From NCBI GenBank assembly GCA_041658685.1, contig JBAZZS010000002.1, forward strand, positions 186,001 through 250,000: a stretch of DNA of 64,000 nt, given 5' to 3'. The position numbers and the translations under genes were made by a program. This document shows, in pieces, positions 16,420 through 24,088 of this stretch (positions within the stretch are counted from its first letter, which is position 1; every line of letters begins with the position of its first letter). The notes beneath the pieces are model-generated. The model was not told the origin of the DNA and searched no databases. It saw nothing but the letters and a program-made list of their open reading frames with translations. This stretch comes from Candidatus Gracilibacteria bacterium (GTDB taxonomy: Bacteria > Patescibacteriota > Gracilibacteria > UBA1369 > UBA12473).

Positions 16420-17351
16420 AAAACAGGATTTAGGGCTGAATTTTTAATATGACGGTGTGACTTATAAAAGAACCATCCCACCACCCCAAATGTTACAATC
16501 GGAGAAAGCCAAGAGGGGATTTCAACGCCGAATGAATCCAATAACATGATCATTCCCAAAAACAAGATCGAATACATGGCGCCGTTTTTGATGAAAATAT
16601 ATTTTTTAATGCGTTCAATGTTGCCAATCGTGATTTCTCGGACCACAAAGGCGCCCAGTCCGTTTCCCAATAAAATCAAAGGAACCGAAAGCGTAAAAGC
16701 AAAGGCTCCAAGCACGCCATCAATCGAAAACGTAGCATCGATCACTTCCAAATAAAGGATTTTGCTGATGTCGGAAAGGTCATTGGTCATGAGTTTTTTC
16801 TCGCCGGCTTCCGCATTTTGCTTGAACCCGTGCGTGATGAAAAAAGCCGTAGAGCCCACCACAGCCCCGAATGCCATCATGGCTTCGCGCTGGATTGCGA
16901 ACCAAACGATCGTGGCGAGAAGAACCGAAACCACGGCATAAAACCAAATGCCGTTTTTAAGAAAAAATTTTTCCGTACGCGGGAGGCCAAAGTGTTTTTC
17001 TTCCAAAAAGAGCCAGTGAAAAAACAAGAAAATCAAGAAAACACCGCCTCCGGAAAGAAGAATCGGGGCCGAGGCTTCGATGGCTTCTTTGACCGAGGGA
17101 TCATTCGAAAATGTAGACGTTAAGGCTCCGATCGGGCCCAAAGCCGGGTTCACGACCCACACAATAATCCATGGCAGCAAGCCGCGAATCACAAATACGG
17201 CAAACAACAATCCCCAAAATAAAAACCATTTTCGCGCCTTTTTCCCCATGGTGGACAGCACCTCGGCATTGATGATGGCATTATCAATGCTGGAAATGGT
17301 TTCAAACAAACACAGACCGCCAACGGTAATGAGAAGACTTAGAATTGACAT
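16416..17351 (-). CDS. DUF475 integral membrane protein (TerC-like)
   Basis: 311 residues, about eight hydrophobic helices. The N-terminal FETISSIDNAIINAEVL and later EVIDATFSIDGVLGAF repeat the acidic Asp-Asn/Asp-Gly membrane motif of the TerC/DUF475 superfamily, thought to handle divalent metal ions such as Mn2+. Overlaps the next gene (15853-16419) by 4 nt. Its first codons overlap the 3' end of the methyltransferase-like frame. Confidence 0.87.
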   Translation of the reverse strand: MSILSLLITVGGLCLFETISSIDNAIINAEVLSTMGKKARKWFLFWGLLFAVFVIRGLLPWIIVWVVNPALGPIGALTSTFSNDPSVKEAIEASAPILLSGGGVFLIFLFFHWLFLEEKHFGLPRTEKFFLKNGIWFYAVVSVLLATIVWFAIQREAMMAFGAVVGSTAFFITHGFKQNAEAGEKKLMTNDLSDISKILYLEVIDATFSIDGVLGAFAFTLSVPLILLGNGLGAFVVREITIGNIERIKKYIFIKNGAMYSILFLGMIMLLDSFGVEIPSWLSPIVTFGVVGWFFYKSHRHIKNSALNPVL

Positions 17352-17866
17352 TTTTTAGGTTTTTTAATCGGAAGCATTATATCACTAATATATCCAATAG
17401 GAGTTGAAAAAACCATCCCTCCCCAGAGTGATATTTCGAATTTTGTAAATCGTCGAATAAAAACATTTTCTTTTGTGTAGAATCGATGATTTTGAATGCG
17501 AGTTACAGTGAGATGAATGGTTTTTAAATATTTTTTCGCGAGTGGATCTGTGAATTTTTCGCCATACATCGAAAGGATCACTCGGCGCCCCATTTTTTTC
17601 ATATTTTGAATCGCTTTTTCATCTTTTTCGATATAGCCCAAGGTGTTGTTGAGGCAAAGAACGGCATCGAATTTATGATTCAAATGGAAATGAGGTTTTG
17701 TGATGTCCCCTAAAATAAATTGCACATTTTTGAATCCCGATTTTTTAATTTTTTGGCGAGCAATAGTTAAAAAAGGCGCCTCGCAATCCAACCCCGTTAC
17801 TTTTAAGTCCGGACGTACTTTTAATAATTCCAAAATTCTGGTGCCATCCATGCATCCCACTTGCAA
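17339..17866 (-). CDS. Class I SAM methyltransferase, start missing or frameshifted
   Basis: 175 residues from a TTG. Motif I is VLQVGCMDGT, motif II has TGLDCEAP, and LGDITKPHF and DAVLCLNNTLGYI follow: a Rossmann methyltransferase. The frame is open upstream to a TGA, adding roughly WLKKHLPIHAK, the usual helix before motif I, but no ATG/GTG is available there. That helix aligns in the -1 frame with the C-terminal tail of maf (ending LYEIHG). A one-base insertion would join them. Either the real start is unusual, or the gene or the sequence carries a frameshift. Confidence 0.65.
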   Translation of the reverse strand: MQVGCMDGTRILELLKVRPDLKVTGLDCEAPFLTIARQKIKKSGFKNVQFILGDITKPHFHLNHKFDAVLCLNNTLGYIEKDEKAIQNMKKMGRRVILSMYGEKFTDPLAKKYLKTIHLTVTRIQNHRFYTKENVFIRRFTKFEISLWGGMVFSTPIGYISDIMLPIKKPKKCQF

Positions 17867-17895
17867 AACTTTAGCGTGAATCGGTAGATGCTTTT

Positions 17896-18537
17896 TTAAC
17901 CATGAATTTCATAAAGCCAATTGTCTTTGTTGGGTTTGGGAAGTTTTTCCAATGTATCGCAATTGAGATAAAAATCGACTTGTTTTAATTGTTCCAAAAT
18001 CGCTTTGAGTGCCTTGAGTGGCAATCCCACTACATTGTCGTAATCGCCAATGATTTTTTCAACAATAAAAGCGCCTTTGCCCTGAATCGCAAACGCCGCG
18101 GCTTTGTCGAGCGGCTCGCCCGTGGCCACGTATTTTTTAATTTCGCCGGGGGTGAGGGATTTTATTTTCACGCGCGTGGTCACGGCTTTTTTAATGATTT
18201 TTTTGCCTTGAATTATCGCGATTCCACTTATGATTTTCAGTGTTTTTCCGCTGATTTTTTTTAACATTTTCTCCGCCGCAATTGGCGTGTGAGGCTTCCC
18301 CAAAATTTCTCCTTCCAAAAATCCCAACGTGTCTGCGCCGATGATAATATCGTCCGACGAATGATGTTTTGCCACGGCCTCGGCTTTTTTGAATGCCAAA
18401 TAACACACAAGTTTTTTTGGAGGGTACGGCAAATGCTTTTCTTCCTTATAATCCGACGCTTCTACGCGAAATTTCACTCCAAGTTTTTTTAACAATTCAC
18501 GTCGACGTGGCGATTTGGAAGCAAGAATTAGAGTCAT
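17896..18537 (-). CDS. maf: Maf/YhdE nucleotide pyrophosphatase
   Basis: 213 residues. N-terminal LILASKSPRRRELLKKLG is the Maf signature; IIGADTLGFLEG and GKPHTP follow. These enzymes hydrolyse non-canonical or dTTP/UTP-type nucleotides to limit misincorporation. The core ends near residue 184 (GLPLKAL), and about 29 extra residues follow (see the methyltransferase frame). The ATG overlaps the stop of the upstream gene (18534-19382) by 4 nt. Confidence 0.92.
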   Translation of the reverse strand: MTLILASKSPRRRELLKKLGVKFRVEASDYKEEKHLPYPPKKLVCYLAFKKAEAVAKHHSSDDIIIGADTLGFLEGEILGKPHTPIAAEKMLKKISGKTLKIISGIAIIQGKKIIKKAVTTRVKIKSLTPGEIKKYVATGEPLDKAAAFAIQGKGAFIVEKIIGDYDNVVGLPLKALKAILEQLKQVDFYLNCDTLEKLPKPNKDNWLYEIHG

Positions 18538-19382
18538 TGTCGTTTGAGTTTCTCAATAAGTTTCGGCAACACGGTGAACCACTCCTCTACCAGAGTTGGC
18601 GCGAGATCCGTCCCTTCCACTCCCGCAAAATAATAAAATTGACCCTCTTTTATTCCCACCATTCGCGCCCCCGGTTTTTCTTTCGCTGCAAAAATCTTTT
18701 CAAGCAGAGGTTTGATTTCTTCGCTATTCAATATTTTTTTAATCCAAAACGCATCGTTGCCGTACACATCGAGAGTTTGATACATTCCTCCAATTCCCTC
18801 AATTTTTTCCGTCTTATTTTTTTGATTCGACTCCTCCATTTTTTTCTGAATAAAATTTCTTAAAAATTCAGGCAACTGACTTAAATCCGCTTCCGGCATT
18901 TTTGTTTTTACAAAAAAAACCTTGTCTGAAACCAAGGGGCTTGTGATTTGAACGCGTTCCCCCACTCTACGACGACGATGATGGTGGTGATGATGTCGAG
19001 ATCTCGTGACTCCGAATAAATAGGAATCGTACTGACTTTGATTTTGATTGAAAAATTCAACCTCGAGCGGGCATCCTTGAGGCCTTCCTTCATAACACAA
19101 CCGCACGCGACCGCTTCCTTTTTGCGTGAATCCTCGAGGGATAAAAAACTGATTCAAATAACGAATTCTTTCTTTATTGAGTCCGGAAACGCTAAACCTT
19201 ACGATAAGAATCAACAGAAAAAAAGCTCCTCCCAGGGCCTGGACTTTCCAAGATTCATCCAAATGAGGGGCCACCCAAATAAGGATGCCTCCCCACAACG
19301 CAAACGGGAAAAACACTCTAAAAAGAATCCGCCCGATGTGCGGTTTATAAGGTTGGATTTCCCCGGATTGAAAATTTTCCAT
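18534..19382 (-). CDS. Two-helix membrane protein with natural His tract, unknown
   Basis: 282 residues. Two membrane helices near residues 19-41 and 49-67, then a ~210-residue cytosolic or surface domain. Around residue 128 there is a run of six His followed by four Arg; in its native context this could bind metal. The C-terminal half is charged and helical with a conserved-looking FYYFAGVEGTDLAP segment. No family recognised. Coupled to maf by a 4-nt overlap. Confidence 0.65.
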   Translation of the reverse strand: MENFQSGEIQPYKPHIGRILFRVFFPFALWGGILIWVAPHLDESWKVQALGGAFFLLILIVRFSVSGLNKERIRYLNQFFIPRGFTQKGSGRVRLCYEGRPQGCPLEVEFFNQNQSQYDSYLFGVTRSRHHHHHHRRRRVGERVQITSPLVSDKVFFVKTKMPEADLSQLPEFLRNFIQKKMEESNQKNKTEKIEGIGGMYQTLDVYGNDAFWIKKILNSEEIKPLLEKIFAAKEKPGARMVGIKEGQFYYFAGVEGTDLAPTLVEEWFTVLPKLIEKLKRQ

Positions 19383-19405
19383 AAAAAAGAGCTAAGAGTT
19401 ATTTC

Positions 19406-19870
19406 CTAATTGAGCATCCAAATCGCGGCATTGAGAACCGCGGCAAAGCTGACCCAGGCGATGTACGGGAGGAAAAGATAAGCGCCTGCGGATTTTATTT
19501 TTTTCATTTCAAAAGCGGTCCAAAGGATGAAAACCCACAATAAAACCAGTTCGAAAAAAGCGATATCCGGTCTTTTTAATCCAAAAAAGAGGGGCGACCA
19601 GATTAAATTGAGCGCGAGTTGAATGTAAAAAAGAATTTGGGCTTTTTTGGTTTTTGCCCAGCCTTTTTGCCAGAGTAAAAATAGGGCGATGCCCATGAGG
19701 GCGTACAACAGCGTCCATGCAGGCCCAAAAAGCCAATTGGGCGGACTGAAGGAAGGTTTTTCAAGCGTGGCATACCAAGAACCGATGGCCGGGAATGTAA
19801 AAAAACTGCCGAGCAGTCCGGCTGACTCACACAGCACAATCGCGAAGAAGCAAAGGAGGAATTTTTTCAT
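19406..19870 (-). CDS. tspO: TspO/MBR family protein
   Basis: 154 residues with five membrane helices. The family motif P-S-F-S-P-P-N-W-L-F-G-P-A-W (residues ~39-52) and the following TLLYALMGIALFL are diagnostic, as are later helices rich in Trp. TspO proteins bind tetrapyrroles and act in stress or transport control in the membrane. Length is normal. It precedes the gene at 18534-19382 by 23 nt on the same strand. Confidence 0.93.
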   Translation of the reverse strand: MKKFLLCFFAIVLCESAGLLGSFFTFPAIGSWYATLEKPSFSPPNWLFGPAWTLLYALMGIALFLLWQKGWAKTKKAQILFYIQLALNLIWSPLFFGLKRPDIAFFELVLLWVFILWTAFEMKKIKSAGAYLFLPYIAWVSFAAVLNAAIWMLN

Positions 19871-19894
19871 AGGGAGGGGATTTTAAAGCTTGTG

Positions 19895-19939
19895 TCATGG
19901 TGAGGAATCCCGAAAGGACATCTCGAACCATACATTCAT
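19895..19939. repeat. Dispersed palindromic repeat GTCATGGTGAGGA..TCTCGAACCAT (intergenic copy)
   Basis: ATGGT (19897-19901) and ACCAT (19928-19931 region) bracket an imperfect palindrome. The two arms match the element that lies in frame inside argS (21696-21736): GTCATGGTGAGGA on one side and TCTCGAACCAT on the other. Confidence 0.65.
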
Positions 19940-19975
19940 GAACAAGTTAATGGGAAGAAATTCAAAATACGGGGG

Positions 19976-19999
19976 AGAAAAAATGCTTCGCATTTTTTC

Positions 20000-20000
<1 letters not shown>
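19976..20000 (-). terminator. Terminator hairpin after tRNA-Ser(UGA)
   Basis: Perfect 11-bp stem AGAAAAAATGC / GCATTTTTTCT over a 3-nt loop, abutting the encoded CCA of the tRNA. The A-run and T-run make it bidirectional. The same 25-nt sequence follows tRNA-Pro(GGG) at 35246-35270. Confidence 0.75.
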
Positions 20001-20090
<90 letters not shown>

Positions 20091-20173
20091 AAAACGAAAG
20101 GGAGACCCTGGGGTTCTCCCTTTCGGGAACCCTCTCCCAGCTGTTGTTCGTAAAATAATTTTCGCTCAACTCC

Positions 20174-20220
20174 GTCGCAAGCCAGTTTCGGGACCCACAA
20201 GCCCCCTAACTGTTTGCGAC
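20174..20220. repeat. Hairpin repeat with GGGACCCACAAGCCCC apex (copy B1)
   Basis: GTCGCAA (20174-20180) pairs with TTGCGAC (20214-20220), then AGTT/AACT and GGG/CCC inner stems. The apex matches copy A and copy B2 while the basal stem differs in sequence yet stays paired. Confidence 0.6.
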
Positions 20221-20243
20221 ATCGTGCGCTCAAATTATTTTAC

Positions 20244-20270
20244 TCACCTTATTGATAAGATAAGGTTATG
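20244..20270. repeat. AT-hairpin repeat (copy B)
   Basis: ACCTTAT (20246-20252) pairs with ATAAGGT (20260-20266) over a 7-nt loop; matches the copy at 11325-11351. Confidence 0.6.
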
Positions 20271-20274
20271 ACTC

Positions 20275-20298
20275 GTTCGGGGCCCACAAGACCCGAAC
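20275..20298. repeat. Hairpin repeat with GGGGCCCACAAGACCC apex (copy B2)
   Basis: GTTCGGG (20275-20281) pairs with CCCGAAC (20292-20298). Third member of the GGGRCCCACRAGMCCC hairpin family in this window. Confidence 0.6.
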
Positions 20299-20386
20299 TC
20301 GTCATGTTTTTTAAAGAACCTTTAAGAACGGTTGGATTCTATCGGATTTTAGGAAAAAGGCACAAGTAAACGGAAAGATTACTGAT

Positions 20387-20415
20387 TTGACAAAAATACA
20401 AAATTTGTTTATATT
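20387..20415 (+). promoter_or_regulatory. Sigma-70-like promoter for the gene at 20453
   Basis: TTGACA (20387-20392), 17-nt spacer, TATATT (20410-20415). The start codon at 20453 lies about 30 nt after the predicted transcription start. Confidence 0.7.
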
Positions 20416-20452
20416 TCCACGCCTCTCTCCCTTTTATCTCCAAAAATAAATC

Positions 20453-21406
20453 ATGACCCCTGAGCCTAAAAATCTTGTAGTAGAAGAATCCTCTTTGCTC
20501 GGCATCCCTAAATACAACCCCACCGTCGACATTAAGTCTTCCGATGGACGCCCGGTCATGACCGAAAGTATGATCCAACGTGCCATTTCTTTAACTTGGC
20601 TACGGAATACTTTGGCTACTCAAAAGCCAGACTGTACTCAAAAATTGGATTGGAATGATCTTTATGTTTGGCTTTTTACCTATTTGGGTTTATCGAGGCA
20701 TGAATTGATTACAAAAGCTAGAACCGGCCCATTCATTGAGAAGAAAAAAATCCCCACCTCCGCAGAAATACCTAACATTTTTTGGCAAACAAAACTTTTA
20801 ACCAGTGATTTTAATACTTCATTTGAGAGAGATACCAGTTATTCAGTGAGCGGACGAATTAATGAGCGTATAAAAGAATGTCTTGATCTTTTCAAGCAAT
20901 TATCTTGCCTCCCTATAATCCAAACTGAAGGCAATGGGTCTGCTAAGGGATACCTTCTTCCTCCCGAGATGAATCCTGTGTTGGAGGGCCCCGATCTCCC
21001 TGTTTTTGCTGTGATGGTTGCCATTCATGAAGCGTTGCGTGAAGTTCGAGGCAAAAGTCCACAACTTTCAGAGCTGACGGCCGAGGCTTGTATCTTTGAT
21101 GGAATTGAAACAGTCACTCTTTTTGGGCAAAAGTTCCAAATACAAGAGCTTTTAGCAAAAATTAATGATGTTAGGAATAGAATACCTCCTGCTTTATTGG
21201 AGAGCCCTCCTATTTTCGAACATGAAGCGCTAAAAACTCACCCCCTTGCTGGAAAAAGGCGGTCAGCGGCGCGCGAATCAACCTTTATTCCTAAAGACGA
21301 TGGACGTCAGACAAGCCCTTCTCGATTGTTGGTAGAGGGCCGAACTAGGGTTCCTAATTTTGTCTGGGATACCGGAGGAGCGACCAAGCGAACATGGGGA
21401 CGATAA
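20453..21406 (+). CDS. Protein of unknown function
   Basis: 317 residues, soluble, no signal peptide or membrane segment. I do not recognise the family. Visible features: a Trp-rich segment (LDWNDLYVWLFTYLGLSRHEL) near residues 64-84, a hydrophobic helix LPVFAVMVAIHEALREV near 180, and a low-complexity basic C-terminus (from ~270, many Arg/Ser/Thr). It has its own promoter and is flanked by minus-strand genes, so it is probably monocistronic. It does not belong to the neighbouring translation genes by content. Confidence 0.6.
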   Translation: MTPEPKNLVVEESSLLGIPKYNPTVDIKSSDGRPVMTESMIQRAISLTWLRNTLATQKPDCTQKLDWNDLYVWLFTYLGLSRHELITKARTGPFIEKKKIPTSAEIPNIFWQTKLLTSDFNTSFERDTSYSVSGRINERIKECLDLFKQLSCLPIIQTEGNGSAKGYLLPPEMNPVLEGPDLPVFAVMVAIHEALREVRGKSPQLSELTAEACIFDGIETVTLFGQKFQIQELLAKINDVRNRIPPALLESPPIFEHEALKTHPLAGKRRSAARESTFIPKDDGRQTSPSRLLVEGRTRVPNFVWDTGGATKRTWGR

Positions 21407-21422
21407 TCCATAAAATTTAGCC

Positions 21423-23210
21423 CTACATCCTCTCCACCGCCTCAATCCCCAGCAAAGCGAGGCCGTTTTTGAGCACATGGGCGCAGGCAACGACCAAATG
21501 CAAACGTGCGGCGCGCACTTCGGGGGTCACGCCTTCGAGTACCGGATATTGGACGTAAAAGCCGTTGAGAAGTTGCGCGAGTTCGTTCAAATAATTCGCG
21601 ACCAAATGAATGTGATAACTGTTGCCCGCACTCACCACGATTTCGGGGTAAAGTTGAAGTTTTCGGAGAATGGCGATGATTTCGGGTTCTTTGAGGTCAT
21701 GGTTCGAGACGCCACTTCGTGGCTCCTCACCATGACAGTCGCTCCGTGTCTGCTCACCATGACTTGCCTTTTCGCCCCCCTCAGCCTTCCTCAAAATCGA
21801 TTTCAACCGTGCATAGGTGTACTGCAAATACGGACCCGTGTTCCCCTGAAAATCAATCGACGCCACCGGATCGTAAAGCATAGTCATGCGGCTGTCGACC
21901 TTTAAAATAAAATATTTGAGCGCCCCGAGTGCGATGGCTTGCGCCAAATGTTTTCGTTCTTCGCCTTGGTATGGCATTTCGCGCTCGTCGAGTTCTTTTC
22001 CCACCATCCCTTCGAGTTCGTCGAGAAGGTTGTCGATGTCCACGGTCGTGCCTTCGCGCGATTTCATCTTGCCGCTGGGCAAATCCACCATGCCGTAACT
22101 CAAATGATAACACCGCGTGGCCCACTCGTATCCGAATCGTTTCAAGACTTCAAATAAAACCTTAAAATGATAATCCTGTTCATTGCCCACCACGTAAATG
22201 ATTCGGTCGAGAGTCGGGTCGTTTTGCATGCGCCCCACTGCGAGTTGAATGTCCTGGGTCATGTACACGGTCGTGCCGTTGGAGCGGAGAAGTACTTTGT
22301 ACCCGGTTTCGGAATCGCCGAGCCCGCAATCCTTGAGATCGATGGCAATGGCGCCGCCTTCAATGCGTTCGGCGCGGCCTTGTTCGAGCGCTTTTTCCAC
22401 CAGTTTTCGCCCGCCTTCGGACATGTCGCTTTCAAAGGTTGAAAAATCGAATTTTGCTCCGATGCGGTCGTAGGTTTGATTGATGCCTTTCCACACCCAT
22501 TGGTCCATTTTTTCCCACAATTCACGAACGTGCGGGTCTTTTTCTTCCCATTGTTTGAGCATCATGTTCACTTTTTCTTCGAGAGAAGGATCTTTTTCCA
22601 ATTCTTGCGCGTATTTCACATAATAATCGCCCACAAAATGATCGCCTTTTTTGCCCGTGCTTTCCGGGGTTTCGTTGTGCCCGAAAAGTTCATAGGCCAG
22701 CATACTTTTACAGATGTGAACGCCGCGGTTGTTGGCGTTTTGAGTTTTCACGACCTCGTAGCCGTTGGCTTGCAAAAGATTCGACACCGCCATGCCGAGA
22801 AAATCGTTGCGTGCGTGGCCGAGATGGAGCGGTTTGTTGGTGTTGGGAGAGGAATATTCGACCATGACTTTGGTGCCGTGGCCGAGGGTGTTGGTGCCGT
22901 ATTTTTCGGCTTGAGAGCAAATGGTGGTGAGGTTCTGAACGAGATAGTCGGGTTTGATGTGAAAATTAATAAATCCCGGGCCCGCGATTTCCACGCGATC
23001 GACAAAATCGAGGGTCGGCAAATGTTTGACGAGGGTTTCGCCCACTTCTCTCGGAGGTTTTTTGACGATTTTGGAAAGTTGAAGTGCGATCGGGCACGAA
23101 TAATCCCCGTGATCCGGATTCGAGGGGTACTCAATAGGCGCGCTCACTTTTTGATTGAACGCAGAGAGAATTGCGGATTCGAGGGCTGTGATGAGTTGAT
23201 CCTTTAACAT
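21423..23210 (-). CDS. argS: Arginyl-tRNA synthetase with in-frame repeat insertion
   Basis: 595 residues. Charges tRNA-Arg. The N-terminal Add-1 domain is residues 1-~110; the HIGH box is LHLGHARND near 133; the KMSKS equivalent is GKMKSREGT near 377; the C-terminal DALR anticodon domain ends ALLGIEAVERM. Between FLQ-type GNTGPYLQYTYAR and EPEIIAILRKL, residues ~483-505 (HGEQTRSDCHGEEPRSGVSN) do not fit the family and are encoded by the dispersed GTCATGGTGAGGA repeat, one and a half copies. Otherwise complete. Confidence 0.95.
   Translation of the reverse strand: MLKDQLITALESAILSAFNQKVSAPIEYPSNPDHGDYSCPIALQLSKIVKKPPREVGETLVKHLPTLDFVDRVEIAGPGFINFHIKPDYLVQNLTTICSQAEKYGTNTLGHGTKVMVEYSSPNTNKPLHLGHARNDFLGMAVSNLLQANGYEVVKTQNANNRGVHICKSMLAYELFGHNETPESTGKKGDHFVGDYYVKYAQELEKDPSLEEKVNMMLKQWEEKDPHVRELWEKMDQWVWKGINQTYDRIGAKFDFSTFESDMSEGGRKLVEKALEQGRAERIEGGAIAIDLKDCGLGDSETGYKVLLRSNGTTVYMTQDIQLAVGRMQNDPTLDRIIYVVGNEQDYHFKVLFEVLKRFGYEWATRCYHLSYGMVDLPSGKMKSREGTTVDIDNLLDELEGMVGKELDEREMPYQGEERKHLAQAIALGALKYFILKVDSRMTMLYDPVASIDFQGNTGPYLQYTYARLKSILRKAEGGEKASHGEQTRSDCHGEEPRSGVSNHDLKEPEIIAILRKLQLYPEIVVSAGNSYHIHLVANYLNELAQLLNGFYVQYPVLEGVTPEVRAARLHLVVACAHVLKNGLALLGIEAVERM
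21696..21763. repeat. Dispersed palindromic repeat inside argS (1.5 copies)
   Basis: First unit 21696-21736: GGTCATGG..CCATGAC with inner GCCAC/GTGGC stem. Second, partial unit 21737-21763 ends CTCACCATGAC. The same arms occur between tspO and tRNA-Ser(UGA) at 19895-19939. The insertion keeps the argS frame. Confidence 0.75.
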
Positions 23211-23297
23211 GCCCCTAACTTAACAGAAAACCACAAACGCAGCGAGTGATTTTAAGTGAACAGCCCGGTGTGTAACCGAAAATTGTATCTTAAATAT

Positions 23298-23912
23298 TTA
23301 TTCCCACTTTTTTAAAAGTCCGCTTAGCGCACTCATCAATCTCCTTAAAACATTTTCCAATTCTACTTCCTTAAGTTCCAACCCATTAATTTTTATTAAT
23401 GATATCATCTTGCCATTCATTTGAACCCTGTTGCAAAGGGTGGTATCCGCACCTCCTAAAATCAATGTGGCACCGCCGTTTTCAGTTTTATGAATAACCG
23501 TTATTCTCCCATCTTTAATCACGAGTTCTGCATGTACCCTTGAAACAAAAATGGATGTTTTTTCGTCTGCAGGAACCTCGACATAATAATTCTTGCCTTT
23601 GGCTCTTGGCTCTCTTCCAATCATGATGTGAATTTCTTTTCCTTTTTTTTCTTTTGGGAGAGCGGTCTGCGTTCCTTCTGGGCTTACATATTGTGCGCTC
23701 CCTGAGTCATCGATTGTAAAAGTTCCCAAATTTAACCCCGAAGTTCCCATCATAACAACTAAAGTGGCTTCTCGAAGATCCGATAATAACGCCCCGGGGT
23801 AGTTTAATTGTGTTGCCGCCCCTTGATATATCCTTTCCTCGGGTGGCTCTTGGTTCTCAACCCTTTTTGTTTTAGGAGAAGAAAACGAGGGCGGAATGGG
23901 TAATTCTGACAT
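23298..23912 (-). CDS. FHA-domain protein
   Basis: 204 residues. The FHA core is residues ~85-150: IMIGREP, then VSRVHAELVIKDGRITVIHKTENGG, i.e. the Gly-Arg, Ser-x-x-His and Asn-Gly positions of phosphothreonine-binding FHA domains. A Pro-rich N-terminus and an amphipathic C-terminal helix flank it. Cytoplasmic. No kinase is nearby, so the partner is unknown. Transcribed away from the FN3 protein gene. Confidence 0.78.
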   Translation of the reverse strand: MSELPIPPSFSSPKTKRVENQEPPEERIYQGAATQLNYPGALLSDLREATLVVMMGTSGLNLGTFTIDDSGSAQYVSPEGTQTALPKEKKGKEIHIMIGREPRAKGKNYYVEVPADEKTSIFVSRVHAELVIKDGRITVIHKTENGGATLILGGADTTLCNRVQMNGKMISLIKINGLELKEVELENVLRRLMSALSGLLKKWE

Positions 23913-24020
23913 ATTTTTAATTAAATTTTACGTTTTTTATAACCTTTTGACTCCCCTGATTATTACAAAAATCCTTTTTAGGCATAGCATAAATATATTT
24001 ATTTGGAAACCCCCTCTCCC

Positions 24021-24049
24021 TTGAAAATATTTTTCTTTTATGGTATGAT
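24021..24049 (+). promoter_or_regulatory. Sigma-70-like promoter for the LPxTG protein
   Basis: TTGAAA (24021-24026), 17-nt spacer, TATGAT (24044-24049); start codon at 24089. Confidence 0.7.
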
Positions 24050-24088
24050 TCTAAGATTTCTTTTTAAAAAACATTAAAAACAAAACCC

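Noticed and set aside
18900..19020. His6 tract as cloning-vector contamination
   Set aside because: It lies inside a continuous native gene with codons CAT/CAC mixed and flanking sequence unlike any tag linker.
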